Below are positions 15,693 to 23,741 of a stretch of DNA of 64,000 nucleotides, piece by piece; within the stretch, counting starts at the first letter, position 1; every line of letters starts with the position of its first letter. Origin of the DNA: CAZQFV01 sp964592645 (GTDB taxonomy: Bacteria > Chloroflexota > Chloroflexia > DTKN01); the NCBI GenBank assembly GCA_964592645.1, contig CAZQFV010000017.1, positions 1 to 64,000 of the forward strand, written 5' to 3'. Made by a program: the position numbers and the translations under genes. Under the pieces are notes generated by a model. That model was not told the DNA's origin. It ran no database searches and saw nothing but the letters and a program-made list of their open reading frames with translations.

Positions 15693-16445
15693 ATGTGCCA
15701 GCGGTTTCGAGGCCGGGTAGCTATCGTGACGGGCTCCTCGCGGGGGATCGGCCGGGTGACGGCGTTGGCCCTGGGGCGCGAGGGAGCCGATGTGGTGGTC
15801 AATTATAACCGCCAGGCGGAGGCGGCGCAGGAGGTCGTGCGGGAGATCGAGGCGGCCGGCGGCCGGGCCCGGGCGGTGCAGGCGGACGTGACGGACGCCG
15901 CGGCGGTGTCCCGCCTGGTCCAGGAGACGCTCGACAGCTTCGGACGGGTGGACATCCTGATCAACAACGCCGGCATCTCGCGCGACATGCTGATGATGCA
16001 GATGCAGGAGGCCGACTGGCGGGCGGTGATCGAGACGAACCTGAACTCGGCGTACCTCTGTTGCCAGGCGGTGCTGCGGCCGATGTTGAAGCAGCGCTAC
16101 GGGCGCATTGTCAACGTGGCCTCCCTGGCCGGGATCTCGGGGAACGTGGGGCAGGCCAACTACGTGGCGGCCAAGGCCGGCCTGATCGGCTTCACCAAGG
16201 GCATGGCCCGGGAGGTGGCCACGCGCAACATCACCGTCAACGCCGTGGCCCCGGCCTTCTGCGAGACGGACCTGATCGAGCACATGCCGGCCCGCTATCG
16301 GCAGTGGGCCCTGGCCATCATCCCCATGAAGCGCTTCGCCCGCCCCGAAGAGGTCGCCGCCCCTATCCTCTTCCTGGCCTCGGAGGAGGCTTCCTATGTC
16401 AACGGCCATACCCTGGTGGTGGACGGCGGGATGGTCTGTCCTTAG
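15693..16445 (+). CDS. fabG: 3-oxoacyl-ACP reductase FabG-type (copy 1)
   Basis: A 250-residue short-chain dehydrogenase/reductase. The dinucleotide motif TGSSRGIG, the NNAG motif (INNAGISRDML), and the catalytic Ser (NVASLAG), Tyr and Lys (QANYVAAK) are present. GNVGQANYVAAKAGLIGFTK is close to classical FabG, which reduces 3-oxoacyl-ACP with NADPH. The proline-rich NADP loop after VVVNYN fits a phosphate-accepting enzyme. It belongs to the fab cluster. A second FabG-like gene follows at 17000, so one of the two may serve another acyl or secondary pathway. Confidence 0.9.
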   Translation: MCQRFRGRVAIVTGSSRGIGRVTALALGREGADVVVNYNRQAEAAQEVVREIEAAGGRARAVQADVTDAAAVSRLVQETLDSFGRVDILINNAGISRDMLMMQMQEADWRAVIETNLNSAYLCCQAVLRPMLKQRYGRIVNVASLAGISGNVGQANYVAAKAGLIGFTKGMAREVATRNITVNAVAPAFCETDLIEHMPARYRQWALAIIPMKRFARPEEVAAPILFLASEEASYVNGHTLVVDGGMVCP

Positions 16446-16456
16446 GCGGTAGGCGG

Positions 16457-16933
16457 ATGATGCCCTACGAGGTCACGATCGAAAACCCCCTGGGCAGCAC
16501 GGTGCGCACCATCTTCGATCCCGGTCGCGGCTGGGTGGAGACGGGCCCGACCTTTGACAGGCCGCTGCCGGCCGAGTACGGCTTTATCCTCGGCACCTAC
16601 AACCCGGCCGACGGCGACCCGGCCGATGTGCTGGTCATCGGCTACGGGCCGACCTTCCCCGGCTGCTCCTACCGCGTGCGTTCCGTCGGCCTGCTCCTGC
16701 GGGCCGACGGCGATCACAAGGTGCTGGCCGTGCCCCACACCGCCGACTATATCTCGCCGCTGGTCGACCTGGGCGAGGTGGCCCCGGACCTCCTGGAGCG
16801 CATCGCCGACTGGTTCCGGCCGCACTTTGCGCTGCTGGGCTGGCGCGATGCCCTCTGGGCGCGGGAGTGGGTCGGCGCCTGCCGGGCGCTGGAAGGCGTG
16901 CTGCAGGCCAAGGAAAGCGGGCGCGGAGCATAG
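16457..16933 (+). CDS. Inorganic pyrophosphatase-family protein (divergent)
   Basis: A 158-residue protein with a family I inorganic pyrophosphatase pattern: EYGFILGTYNPADGDPADVLV (acidic metal ligands) and RADGDHKVLAVPHTADY (the Asp/Lys region). Family I enzymes hydrolyse PPi to two phosphates and so pull biosynthetic reactions. The N terminus lacks the usual long beta hairpin, and the tail (ARFPW-like helix region replaced by WFRPHFALLGW) is unusual. It lies 11 bp after fabG, in the middle of the fatty-acid genes, which is not its usual place. Of the two adjacent ATGs, 16457 is used. Enzyme activity is likely but not certain. Confidence 0.75.
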   Translation: MMPYEVTIENPLGSTVRTIFDPGRGWVETGPTFDRPLPAEYGFILGTYNPADGDPADVLVIGYGPTFPGCSYRVRSVGLLLRADGDHKVLAVPHTADYISPLVDLGEVAPDLLERIADWFRPHFALLGWRDALWAREWVGACRALEGVLQAKESGRGA

Positions 16934-16999
16934 CTTCAGGGTCCGCCGCGCTGGAGCAAGTGGTTTATGAGATGACTTTAGTTGGCAGAGGAGGTCCCC

Positions 17000-17752
17000 A
17001 TGTGCGGAAGTCTCGAAGGCAGGGTAGCGCTGGTCACCGGGGCGGCGCGCGGCATCGGCCGGGCCATTGCCCAGCGGCTGGCGGCGATGGGTGCGGCGGT
17101 GGCGATCAACGACCTGGCCCCCCAGGAGGCCATCGACGCCGTCGTCGCCGAGATCGTGGCGGCCGGCGGGAAGGCCGTCGGCGTCCGGGCCAATGTCACG
17201 GTCGCGGCAGAGGTGGCGGCAATGGTCGACCGGGTGGTGCAGGAGCTGGGCGATCTGCACATCCTGGTGAACAACGCCGGCATCACCCGCGATATGCTCC
17301 TGATGCGCCTGAGCGAGGAGGATTGGGACGCCGTCCTGACGACCAACCTCAAGGGCGCTTTCCTCTGCACCAAGGCGGCGGTGCGGCCGATGATGAAGGC
17401 CCGCTGGGGCCGCATCGTCAACCTCTCCTCGGTGGTCGGTCTGGCGGGGAACGCCGGCCAGGCCAACTACGCGGCGGCCAAGGCCGGCCTGATCGGTCTG
17501 ACCCGCAGCGCCGCCCGGGAGCTCGGTTCGCGCGGCATCACGGCCAATGCCGTCGCCCCCGGCTTTATCCTCACCGACATGACGGCCCGGCTGCCGGACA
17601 AGATCAAGGAGGAGGCCCAGGCCCAGACGCCGGCCGGCCGTCTGGGGACGCCCGAAGACGTCGCCGCGGCGGTGGCCTTTCTCTGCTCGCCGGAGGCCGA
17701 GTTCATCACCGGGCAGGTGTTGAGCGTGGATGGGGGGATGGTGATGCGGTAA
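17000..17752 (+). CDS. fabG: 3-oxoacyl-ACP reductase FabG-type (copy 2)
   Basis: A 250-residue SDR closely similar to the protein at 15693: TGAARGIG, VNNAGITRDMLLMR, NLSSVVG with the catalytic Ser, and QANYAAAK with Tyr/Lys. The C-terminal FITGQVLSVDGGM is standard for FabG. ATG 17000 follows GAGGAGG at 16988-16994. The last 47 bases overlap the end of folC on the other strand. No acpP or fabF follows, so the cluster is incomplete compared with the common fabHDG-acpP-fabF order. Confidence 0.9.
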   Translation: MCGSLEGRVALVTGAARGIGRAIAQRLAAMGAAVAINDLAPQEAIDAVVAEIVAAGGKAVGVRANVTVAAEVAAMVDRVVQELGDLHILVNNAGITRDMLLMRLSEEDWDAVLTTNLKGAFLCTKAAVRPMMKARWGRIVNLSSVVGLAGNAGQANYAAAKAGLIGLTRSAARELGSRGITANAVAPGFILTDMTARLPDKIKEEAQAQTPAGRLGTPEDVAAAVAFLCSPEAEFITGQVLSVDGGMVMR

Positions 17753-19004
17753 CGGGCTCCGGCCAGGGCTCGCGCACCGCCAGGCCCAGCGCCTCTCGCA
17801 CCTCGGCCACGACAAAGAACGACCCGCAGGCGCAGACCAGCCCTTCCGCCCCGGCCCAGGCGCGGGCCCGCCGCAGGGCCTGGGATACCTGGGGAACCAC
17901 CTCGCAGGGGACGCCGCGGGCGGACCACAGCCGCGCCAGCAGCGCCGGGTCGACGGCGCGGTGGTGCCGGGCTTGGGATAGGATGGCCCCATCGCAGCGG
18001 GGGGCCAGAGCGGCGGCGATGCCCTCTAGGTCCTTGTCGGCGGAGCAGCCCAGGAGCAGGATGCGGGGGCGGGCGGTCCACTGATGGTCCAGGGCGGCGG
18101 CCAGCGCCGCGGCGGCGGCGGGGTTGTGGGCGGCGTCGACCAGGGTGAGCGGCCGGCCGGCGACGACCTCCAGGCGTCCCGGCCAGTGGACCTGGGCCAG
18201 CCCGCGGCGCAGCGCTTCACCGCCGATGTTCCAGCCCACCTGCTGCAGCGCCTGCGCGGCGGCCCAGGCCAGGCCGGCGTTGACCGCCTGGTGGAGGCCG
18301 GGGAGTCCCGGGATCGGCATATCGGCGGGGGAGCTCCAGCGCAGCACTGCGCCCACCGTGCGGCAGTGTTCGGCGATGACCGTTTGCGCGGCCGGCTCCT
18401 GCGGCGCGCTGATGGCAATCCCGCCGGGGGGGACGGCGCCGGCCTTTTCGGCGGCGATCGCCGGCAGGGTGGCGCCGAGGTAGGCCTGGTGGTCCAGGGC
18501 GATGGGGGTGAGCAGGGTCAGGAGGGGGGACAGGGCGTGGGTGGCGTCGCTGCGTCCGCCCATGCCGGCCTCGACGATGGCGATGTCCGTACCGCGTTGG
18601 GCAAAGTGGGCCATCGCCAGGGCGGTGAGGCCCTCGAAGAGGGTGGCGGGGCCCAGGTCGTCCCACTCCAGGCTTTTCAGCAGCAGGGGTTGGAGGGCGC
18701 GCAGGGCGGCCCGAAAGGCCATCCGGGAGATCGGCGCGCCGTCGACCTGGATGCGCTCCCGTGGGCTGTGCAGGTGCGGCGAGGTAAAGAGCCCGACCCG
18801 GTAGCCGGCGCACTGCAGCACGGAGGCCAACATCGCCGCCGTGGACCCTTTGCCCTTGGTGCCGATCACGCGGACGAGGGGCCGCTTTCGGTCGGGAGCC
18901 CCGAGCAGGTCGAGGAGCCGGCGGGCCCGGTGGGGGCTATCCTGGGGATGGCGCGGAAAGGCTTCTTTGCGCCGGGCATAGCGCTGCAGGTAGGCAGGTA
19001 GCAT
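17706..19004 (-). CDS. folC: Folylpolyglutamate synthase / dihydrofolate synthase
   Basis: A 432-residue Mur-ligase-family enzyme that adds glutamate to (dihydro)folate. The P-loop VIGTKGKGSTAAMLASVL, the TSPHLHSPRERIQVDG loop, FEGLTALAMAHFA, and EAGMGGRSDATH with its conserved Asp are all present, as is VDAAHNPAAAAAL in the C-terminal domain. Start ATG 19004 (MLPAYLQRYARRKEAF) is the first good start. The gene follows the DUF58 gene by 11 bp. Its 3' end overlaps convergent fabG, and the final ~20 residues (EPVTASPSPHPRSTPAR) are low complexity, perhaps an extension forced by the overlap. Confidence 0.93.
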   Translation of the reverse strand: MLPAYLQRYARRKEAFPRHPQDSPHRARRLLDLLGAPDRKRPLVRVIGTKGKGSTAAMLASVLQCAGYRVGLFTSPHLHSPRERIQVDGAPISRMAFRAALRALQPLLLKSLEWDDLGPATLFEGLTALAMAHFAQRGTDIAIVEAGMGGRSDATHALSPLLTLLTPIALDHQAYLGATLPAIAAEKAGAVPPGGIAISAPQEPAAQTVIAEHCRTVGAVLRWSSPADMPIPGLPGLHQAVNAGLAWAAAQALQQVGWNIGGEALRRGLAQVHWPGRLEVVAGRPLTLVDAAHNPAAAAALAAALDHQWTARPRILLLGCSADKDLEGIAAALAPRCDGAILSQARHHRAVDPALLARLWSARGVPCEVVPQVSQALRRARAWAGAEGLVCACGSFFVVAEVREALGLAVREPWPEPVTASPSPHPRSTPAR

Positions 19005-19015
19005 GGGGGCGCCCG

Positions 19016-20299
19016 CTAGAGCGGCTCCGTCGCGTACGCCCGCCGCCATTGCTCCAGGGCGCCGGCCGGCCCGCTCAAGGTGGCCCCGATCGGCCGGCCC
19101 TGGGCCAGCACATAGTAGGGCACGTTGTGGGCCGTCAGCTCTGCCTTGACGCCGGACAGGTCGTACCATCCGCCGAACGAGGCCCCGTCGACCAGGATGA
19201 CGGTCGCGTAGATGCCGCTGTAGAGCAGGTCGCGCAGCCCGGTGCGCACCCATTCGGCGTCGGTGGAGGGCGTCAGGATGACCAGGCTGGTCTGCAGGCC
19301 GAAACGGTTGGCCTCGGCTGCCAGGACCTGGGCCAGCGGCGTCCGGCCCTGGGCCCGCAGGACGGCCAGGCTTTCCAGGATATGGTAGAACTGCCGCGGC
19401 TCGCGCTCCGGCGGGATGACCTCGCGATACTGTCCGTAGGCCACCAGGCCGGTGTTGCGGCGCTGGTGCAGGACAAAGTAGTTGGCCAATGAGGCCGCGG
19501 CCGTGACCAGGTACTCCTCGGTCGATTCGGGGGAACGCACCTCCCTTTCCGGATGCTCCTCGCTCTTGGCGCGGTCGGTGATGCTCTGGTGCACGCCGCG
19601 CTGCATGTCCAGGACGAGCCACAGGTCGGCCGTGGGGTCCAGCTCGAACTCCTTGACGATCAGCCGCTGCTGGCGCGCCGTCGAGGGCCAATGGATGCGG
19701 TTGAAGCTGTCGCCCGGGGCGTATTCGCGGGCCCCGGCGACGTTGGGCGTGGTGTGGTGGGTGCGCCGGCGCGTGGAGGTGCCCCCCGGCAGCTCGGCGG
19801 CCGGCAGCGCAAAGTCGTGGATGTCCTCGGTCGCCGGATAGACCAGGATCTCGTCCGTGGTGGGCAGGCGCTTTTGGAAGTGAAAGAGGCTCAGGGGGTC
19901 GCTCGTGCGGATCAGGATCGGCCCCAGGTGATATTTGCCGCGCAATGGGCAGATGGTGCGCACGCGCGTGTGGCGCGAACCCTTCCCGGAGACGGGGGTG
20001 ACGAACCGCGGCTCGTGGTTGGGCATATCGGAGATGTCTTCCACCTCGACCCACAGTTTGGGCCAGATGCTGCTGTTGCGCACCAGCAGGTGTTCCTCCA
20101 GCGGCCGGCCCACCTGGGTGCGCGTGTTCAGCAGCTCCCGCACGGCGTCGATGCCGCGCAGGTTGATCCAGGCCCACAGGTACGAAGCGACGAGCGTGCC
20201 GGACAGGATATAGAACAGGTGAAAGAGCAGGGGGTGTCCCGTTCCCTGCGCGACGACAAAGACGGCCGCCGTCAGGAGAAAGAGCAGCGCCGCGCGCAT
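19016..20299 (-). CDS. DUF58 domain protein
   Basis: A 427-residue protein with two N-terminal membrane helices (LLFLLTAAVFVVAQG and LLFHLFYILSGTLVASYL) and a DUF58 region whose signature is REYAPGDSFNRIHWPSTAR, followed by a VWA-like part (LWLVLDMQRGVHQ). DUF58 proteins usually accompany MoxR ATPases and transglutaminase-like proteins; neither is adjacent here. The gene starts 2 bp after the histidine kinase stop and precedes folC, suggesting one transcript. Its function is not known. Confidence 0.88.
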   Translation of the reverse strand: MRAALLFLLTAAVFVVAQGTGHPLLFHLFYILSGTLVASYLWAWINLRGIDAVRELLNTRTQVGRPLEEHLLVRNSSIWPKLWVEVEDISDMPNHEPRFVTPVSGKGSRHTRVRTICPLRGKYHLGPILIRTSDPLSLFHFQKRLPTTDEILVYPATEDIHDFALPAAELPGGTSTRRRTHHTTPNVAGAREYAPGDSFNRIHWPSTARQQRLIVKEFELDPTADLWLVLDMQRGVHQSITDRAKSEEHPEREVRSPESTEEYLVTAAASLANYFVLHQRRNTGLVAYGQYREVIPPEREPRQFYHILESLAVLRAQGRTPLAQVLAAEANRFGLQTSLVILTPSTDAEWVRTGLRDLLYSGIYATVILVDGASFGGWYDLSGVKAELTAHNVPYYVLAQGRPIGATLSGPAGALEQWRRAYATEPL

Positions 20300-20301
20300 C
20301 G

Positions 20302-22068
20302 TCAGTTGCCCCTTTCTATGGGCACGGTGATGATGACCGCCGTGCCCTTGCCGGGCGCCGAGCGGATCTCGGTGCGCCCGCCGACAAGTTGGGCGCGTTC
20401 ATGCATATTCAACAGCCCGAAGCTGCCCCGTTTCTCGTAGCTTGCCTTGACCTTCTCCAGGTCGAACCCCACGCCGTCGTCTTGTACGGACGCCACCAGG
20501 TCGCCGCCCTGCTGCGCCAGGCGCAGCCAGATGTTCTTGGCTTTGGCATGCTTGCGGGCGTTGTTGACCGCCTCCTGCATGATGGTGAACACTGTGGTCT
20601 CGGCCTTGGGGTCGAGGCGGCGGTTGAAGCTGCCCGTGTCGAGGTGGACGCGCGGCTCCTCGGTTTCGGGAAAGCGCTGGGCATACTGTTCCAGGGTGGG
20701 CACGAGCCCCTTGGTCTCCAGGATGATGGGGCGCAGCTCAAAGAGCATGGTGCGTACGTCCCAGGCCGTCTTGCGGGCCAAGTTCTGCAAAGAATCCAGC
20801 TCGGAGATCGCCTGGGTGGAGCGGCTCTCGGCCAGCAGCCGCTTGATGAACTCGACGTTCATGGCGATGGCGGCCAACGACTGTGCCGGGCCGTCGTGCA
20901 GGTCGCGGGAGAGCTCCTTGCGCACATTCTCCTCGGCGCTGATGATCTTGTCGCGTTCCTCGCGCAGGTCCTGGTACAGTTGGGCGTTCTGGATGGCGAT
21001 CGTGGCGAAATGGGAGAGAGCCGTCAGTTGTGAGAGGTCGGTCTCGTCGTAGGCGTCCTCGTTCAGCGAGCCGATGACGATGACGCCATAGTTGCGCAGG
21101 CCCACCCGCAGGGGCACGCACAGCCCGGAGCGGCACTTCTGCAAGGCCGTGACCTGCTGCAGCTCGGCGTCTCGCCCCAGGTGCTGGATGATGAGCGGGT
21201 CGGCCGTCGCCAGACAGGTGGAGAGTGCGCCGCCGACCAGGTTGATTTCCCGCTGTTGCTCGACGCGCTGCCCGTTCGAGGCCGCCAGGAAGAGCGACTC
21301 CGGGGAGGCAGAGAGCAGGACGACGCCGGTCGCAAAGTCCAGCAGGCGGCGGCAGCCTTGCAGCACCCCTTCCAGGACACGCTGGTAGCTCATGGTGACG
21401 CTCAAGGTGCGCGACATCTCGTAGAACACCTGGGCGCGCGCGCTGGCGGCGTTGTGCTGCTCCCGGAGCTGCTCGATGCGCTCTTCGTAGCGGTGGATGT
21501 CCTGCTTGGCCGGGAGGGCGATCTGCTCCGCCAGGAGGCCGCCGATCGTGCCGAGGGTCAGGATCATTCCGCCGAGGGCGGCGAGTTGGGGCGGGTCGAG
21601 CCCGGCAGTTTTGGCGAACACATCGCGCATCACCAAGAGGATATACCCGGCAAGGGCGGCCATATTGAGCCCCAACCCGGAGGAAAAGCCCAGTCGCACG
21701 CTGATGGCTACGACGGGGATCAGGACGATGGGCAGCAGCGGGCTGGTGGCCCCGCCGCTCAGGAAGAGCACGCCCAGGACGAGCAGGATGTCCAGCGCCA
21801 GGGTCACCTGGGGCCAGGCGGTCAGCAGCCACCGCCTCCACAGGAATAGGGTCTCGACCAAGATCAATGCGCCGTAGGCATACAGGGCGTAGCGGATCGG
21901 CAGGATCTGTTGCGCCGGCAGCGGGGAAAGCCAGGTTTGGAGCAGAAGGGCGGCGGCCAGCAGACTGCGCATAGCCAGAAGGGTCCAATCGGCCCGTGTC
22001 GGGTGAAGCGGTTTTGCTTCGCCGGGACCGGGGGCTTCGGCCATCGCTCCTCGTGGTTGTTCATCCAT
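20302..22068 (-). CDS. Membrane sensor histidine kinase with GAF domain (NarL-partner type)
   Basis: A 588-residue kinase. Residues ~30-190 hold about six hydrophobic segments, then a short coiled coil (RYEERIEQLREQHNAA) and a GAF domain (~220-370). The HisKA_3 motif follows with phospho-acceptor His391 (ELSRDLHDGPAQSLAAIAMN), then an HATPase: NARKHAKA (N box), DDGVGFDL (G1) and GKGTAVIIT. This class phosphorylates NarL/LuxR-type regulators. No response regulator lies beside it, so the partner is elsewhere. ATG 22068 follows GGAGG at 8 bases. It lies after merR and before the DUF58 gene on the same strand. Confidence 0.92.
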   Translation of the reverse strand: MDEQPRGAMAEAPGPGEAKPLHPTRADWTLLAMRSLLAAALLLQTWLSPLPAQQILPIRYALYAYGALILVETLFLWRRWLLTAWPQVTLALDILLVLGVLFLSGGATSPLLPIVLIPVVAISVRLGFSSGLGLNMAALAGYILLVMRDVFAKTAGLDPPQLAALGGMILTLGTIGGLLAEQIALPAKQDIHRYEERIEQLREQHNAASARAQVFYEMSRTLSVTMSYQRVLEGVLQGCRRLLDFATGVVLLSASPESLFLAASNGQRVEQQREINLVGGALSTCLATADPLIIQHLGRDAELQQVTALQKCRSGLCVPLRVGLRNYGVIVIGSLNEDAYDETDLSQLTALSHFATIAIQNAQLYQDLREERDKIISAEENVRKELSRDLHDGPAQSLAAIAMNVEFIKRLLAESRSTQAISELDSLQNLARKTAWDVRTMLFELRPIILETKGLVPTLEQYAQRFPETEEPRVHLDTGSFNRRLDPKAETTVFTIMQEAVNNARKHAKAKNIWLRLAQQGGDLVASVQDDGVGFDLEKVKASYEKRGSFGLLNMHERAQLVGGRTEIRSAPGKGTAVIITVPIERGN

Positions 22069-22125
22069 GCTTGGGCCTCCAGGCCAGGGCCGGCCGCGGA
22101 CCTGCGGGCGGTTGCCTGGCGCGGA

Positions 22126-22803
22126 TTAGAGTTCTTCCCGGCTTCTGGGGTCGGCCGGCTGGTCCGGCGCATATCCCCAGTGCTGGATCAGGGCCTGCCG
22201 GATCGTGGCCACGGCGCCGGCCTGCTCTTGCCACTGCAGGGCGCGCTGCAGGGCATCGGCGCCGCCAAGGCGGTCCAGCAGGCGGCGGTGCATGGCGGCC
22301 TCGGCGCGGACCTGCCGGGTGATCTCGGCAATGTCCTCCATCCGCGCGCCCCAGGCCAGCAGCTTGGCCACGGCCCGGGCCAGCGGCAGCGCCGCCGGCG
22401 GCAGCAGCCCTTCGCTGGAGGCCAGCAGCCCCAGGCGCTCCATCTGGGCCACCTGTTCGGCAGTCAGGCCGGCCTCCTCGGCGAAGCGCGATCGAAAGAG
22501 CCCGCCCCCCTCTGCCCGGCTGCCGCCCTCGCCCGCGGGCGCGGGCGCCGGGGCGCCATAGGTGGAGGGCGCAAAGGGGGCGGGCGGCATCAGGCCCATT
22601 TCCACCAGGCGCTGGCGGATGGCGGGAATGCCCAGGCGTTCCTTCTTCAGGTGCTGGATCAGCCGCAGGCGCTGCACATAGGATTCGTCGAACTCGCCAT
22701 ACTTGCCCCGCATGGTGGGCATGGGCAGCAGGCCTTGCTCGATGTAGAAGCGGACGGTCCGTACCGTCACCCCGCTCCGCGCCGCCAGTTCACCGATGCG
22801 CAT
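22126..22803 (-). CDS. MerR-family transcriptional regulator
   Basis: A 225-residue regulator. The N-terminal winged helix (IGELAARSGVTVRTVRFYIEQGLLP) and the following YGEFDESYVQRLRLIQHLKKERLGI helix are classical MerR. A proline/alanine linker then leads to a helical C-terminal domain without the metal-binding cysteines of metal sensors, so the inducer is unknown. Start ATG 22803. It overlaps the end of the ABC ATPase by 14 bp, so the two are translationally coupled; regulation of that transporter or autoregulation is the obvious guess. Confidence 0.9.
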   Translation of the reverse strand: MRIGELAARSGVTVRTVRFYIEQGLLPMPTMRGKYGEFDESYVQRLRLIQHLKKERLGIPAIRQRLVEMGLMPPAPFAPSTYGAPAPAPAGEGGSRAEGGGLFRSRFAEEAGLTAEQVAQMERLGLLASSEGLLPPAALPLARAVAKLLAWGARMEDIAEITRQVRAEAAMHRRLLDRLGGADALQRALQWQEQAGAVATIRQALIQHWGYAPDQPADPRSREEL

Positions 22804-23498
22804 AAGCCTTCTCCTTTGAGGGGAGGACCTCCCCATCCAGCAGGTGGACCTGGTGCGTGGCAATGGCCGTGAATCGGGAGTCGTGCGAGACCATGAGCAC
22901 CATTTTCCCCCGTCTGTGCACTGCCGCGAGCAGGGAGATCGCCTGTTGCCCGGAGCTGCTGTCCAGGTTCCCGGTCGGCTCGTCGGCCGCGATGAGCAGC
23001 GGATCGTGCGCCAGGGCGCGGGCCAGGGCCACGCGCTGTTGCTCGCCTCCCGAGAGCTGGGCCGGCAGGTGGCCGGCCCGGGCCGCCATGCCGACTTCCT
23101 CCAGGGCGTTCAGCGCCCGCTTCCGGCGCTCTCCGGATGGCAGCGCCGGCCGCAGCTCCAGACAGTTGCACGTTCTCCAGCGCGGTCAGGGTCGGGAAGA
23201 GCTGAAAGAACTGAAAGACGATGCCCACGTATTGCCCGCGCCACCGCGCCGGGGCTTCCTCGTCCATCCGGTCCAGCCGCCAGCCGCCAACCCAGACCTC
23301 CCCGCTGCTGGGACGGTCGATGCCGGTCAGGATGTTCAGCAGGGTCGTCTTGCCGCTGCCGGAGGGGCCCACGATCGCCACAAAGGCCCCTTGCGGCAGG
23401 TCCAGGTCTACCTCGCGTAGCGCTATGCACGAGGCCCCGCCCTGGGAAAAGGCTTTGCTGGCCCCGCGCAGCGCGATCCAACCACGTTCACGTTCCAC
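22790..23498 (-). pseudogene. LolD/MacB-type ABC ATPase, frameshifted
   Basis: An ABC ATPase of the lipoprotein/macrolide export type split over two frames. The first part runs from GTG 23498 and holds Walker A (VGPSGSGKTTLLNIL) and the Q-loop region (VFQFFQLFPTLTALENVQL). Reading then has to move to the next frame around 23157-23164, where a base appears lost. The second part has the signature LSGGEQQRVALARAL, Walker B (LLIAADEPTGNLDS) and the H-loop (VSHDSRFT). Joined, the protein would be a normal ~235 residues. It may be a true pseudogene or a sequencing error. No permease gene is adjacent. It has a consensus promoter at 23537-23565. Confidence 0.85.
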
Positions 23499-23536
23499 GG
23501 CCGGCCCTCGCCCGGTCCAACTACCGTACCAGGGGC

Positions 23537-23565
23537 ATTATAGCCGAAAGGCCGGCCGGCGTCAA
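23537..23565 (-). promoter_or_regulatory. Promoter of the ABC-merR-kinase operon
   Basis: Minus strand TTGACG (23565-23560), 17-base spacer, TATAAT (23542-23537), 39 bases before the GTG at 23498. Near-consensus sigma-70 promoter. A strong promoter in front of a frameshifted gene suggests the downstream genes still depend on it. Confidence 0.8.
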
Positions 23566-23662
23566 TAAGGTTTCCTCCGAAAACCTGCCATAGTTACCAC
23601 AAAGCCGAAGGCGCCAAGGCCAGGAAGAATAGTAGGAGGGGTTTTCGGGGAGTGTTCGCCGG

Positions 23663-23691
23663 TTGCTCAGGCGCGCCCTATCATGTATAAT
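23663..23691 (+). promoter_or_regulatory. Promoter of the redox operon
   Basis: TTGCTC (23663-23668), 17-base spacer, TATAAT (23686-23691), 50 bases before the ATG at 23742. The -10 is consensus. An imperfect inverted repeat (about 23571-23585 with 23635-23655) lies just upstream and might be an operator. Confidence 0.7.
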
Positions 23692-23741
23692 AGGGGTGTG
23701 CCACTTTGCCGCCTGGCCAATTCACCAGAAGGAGAAACGGG

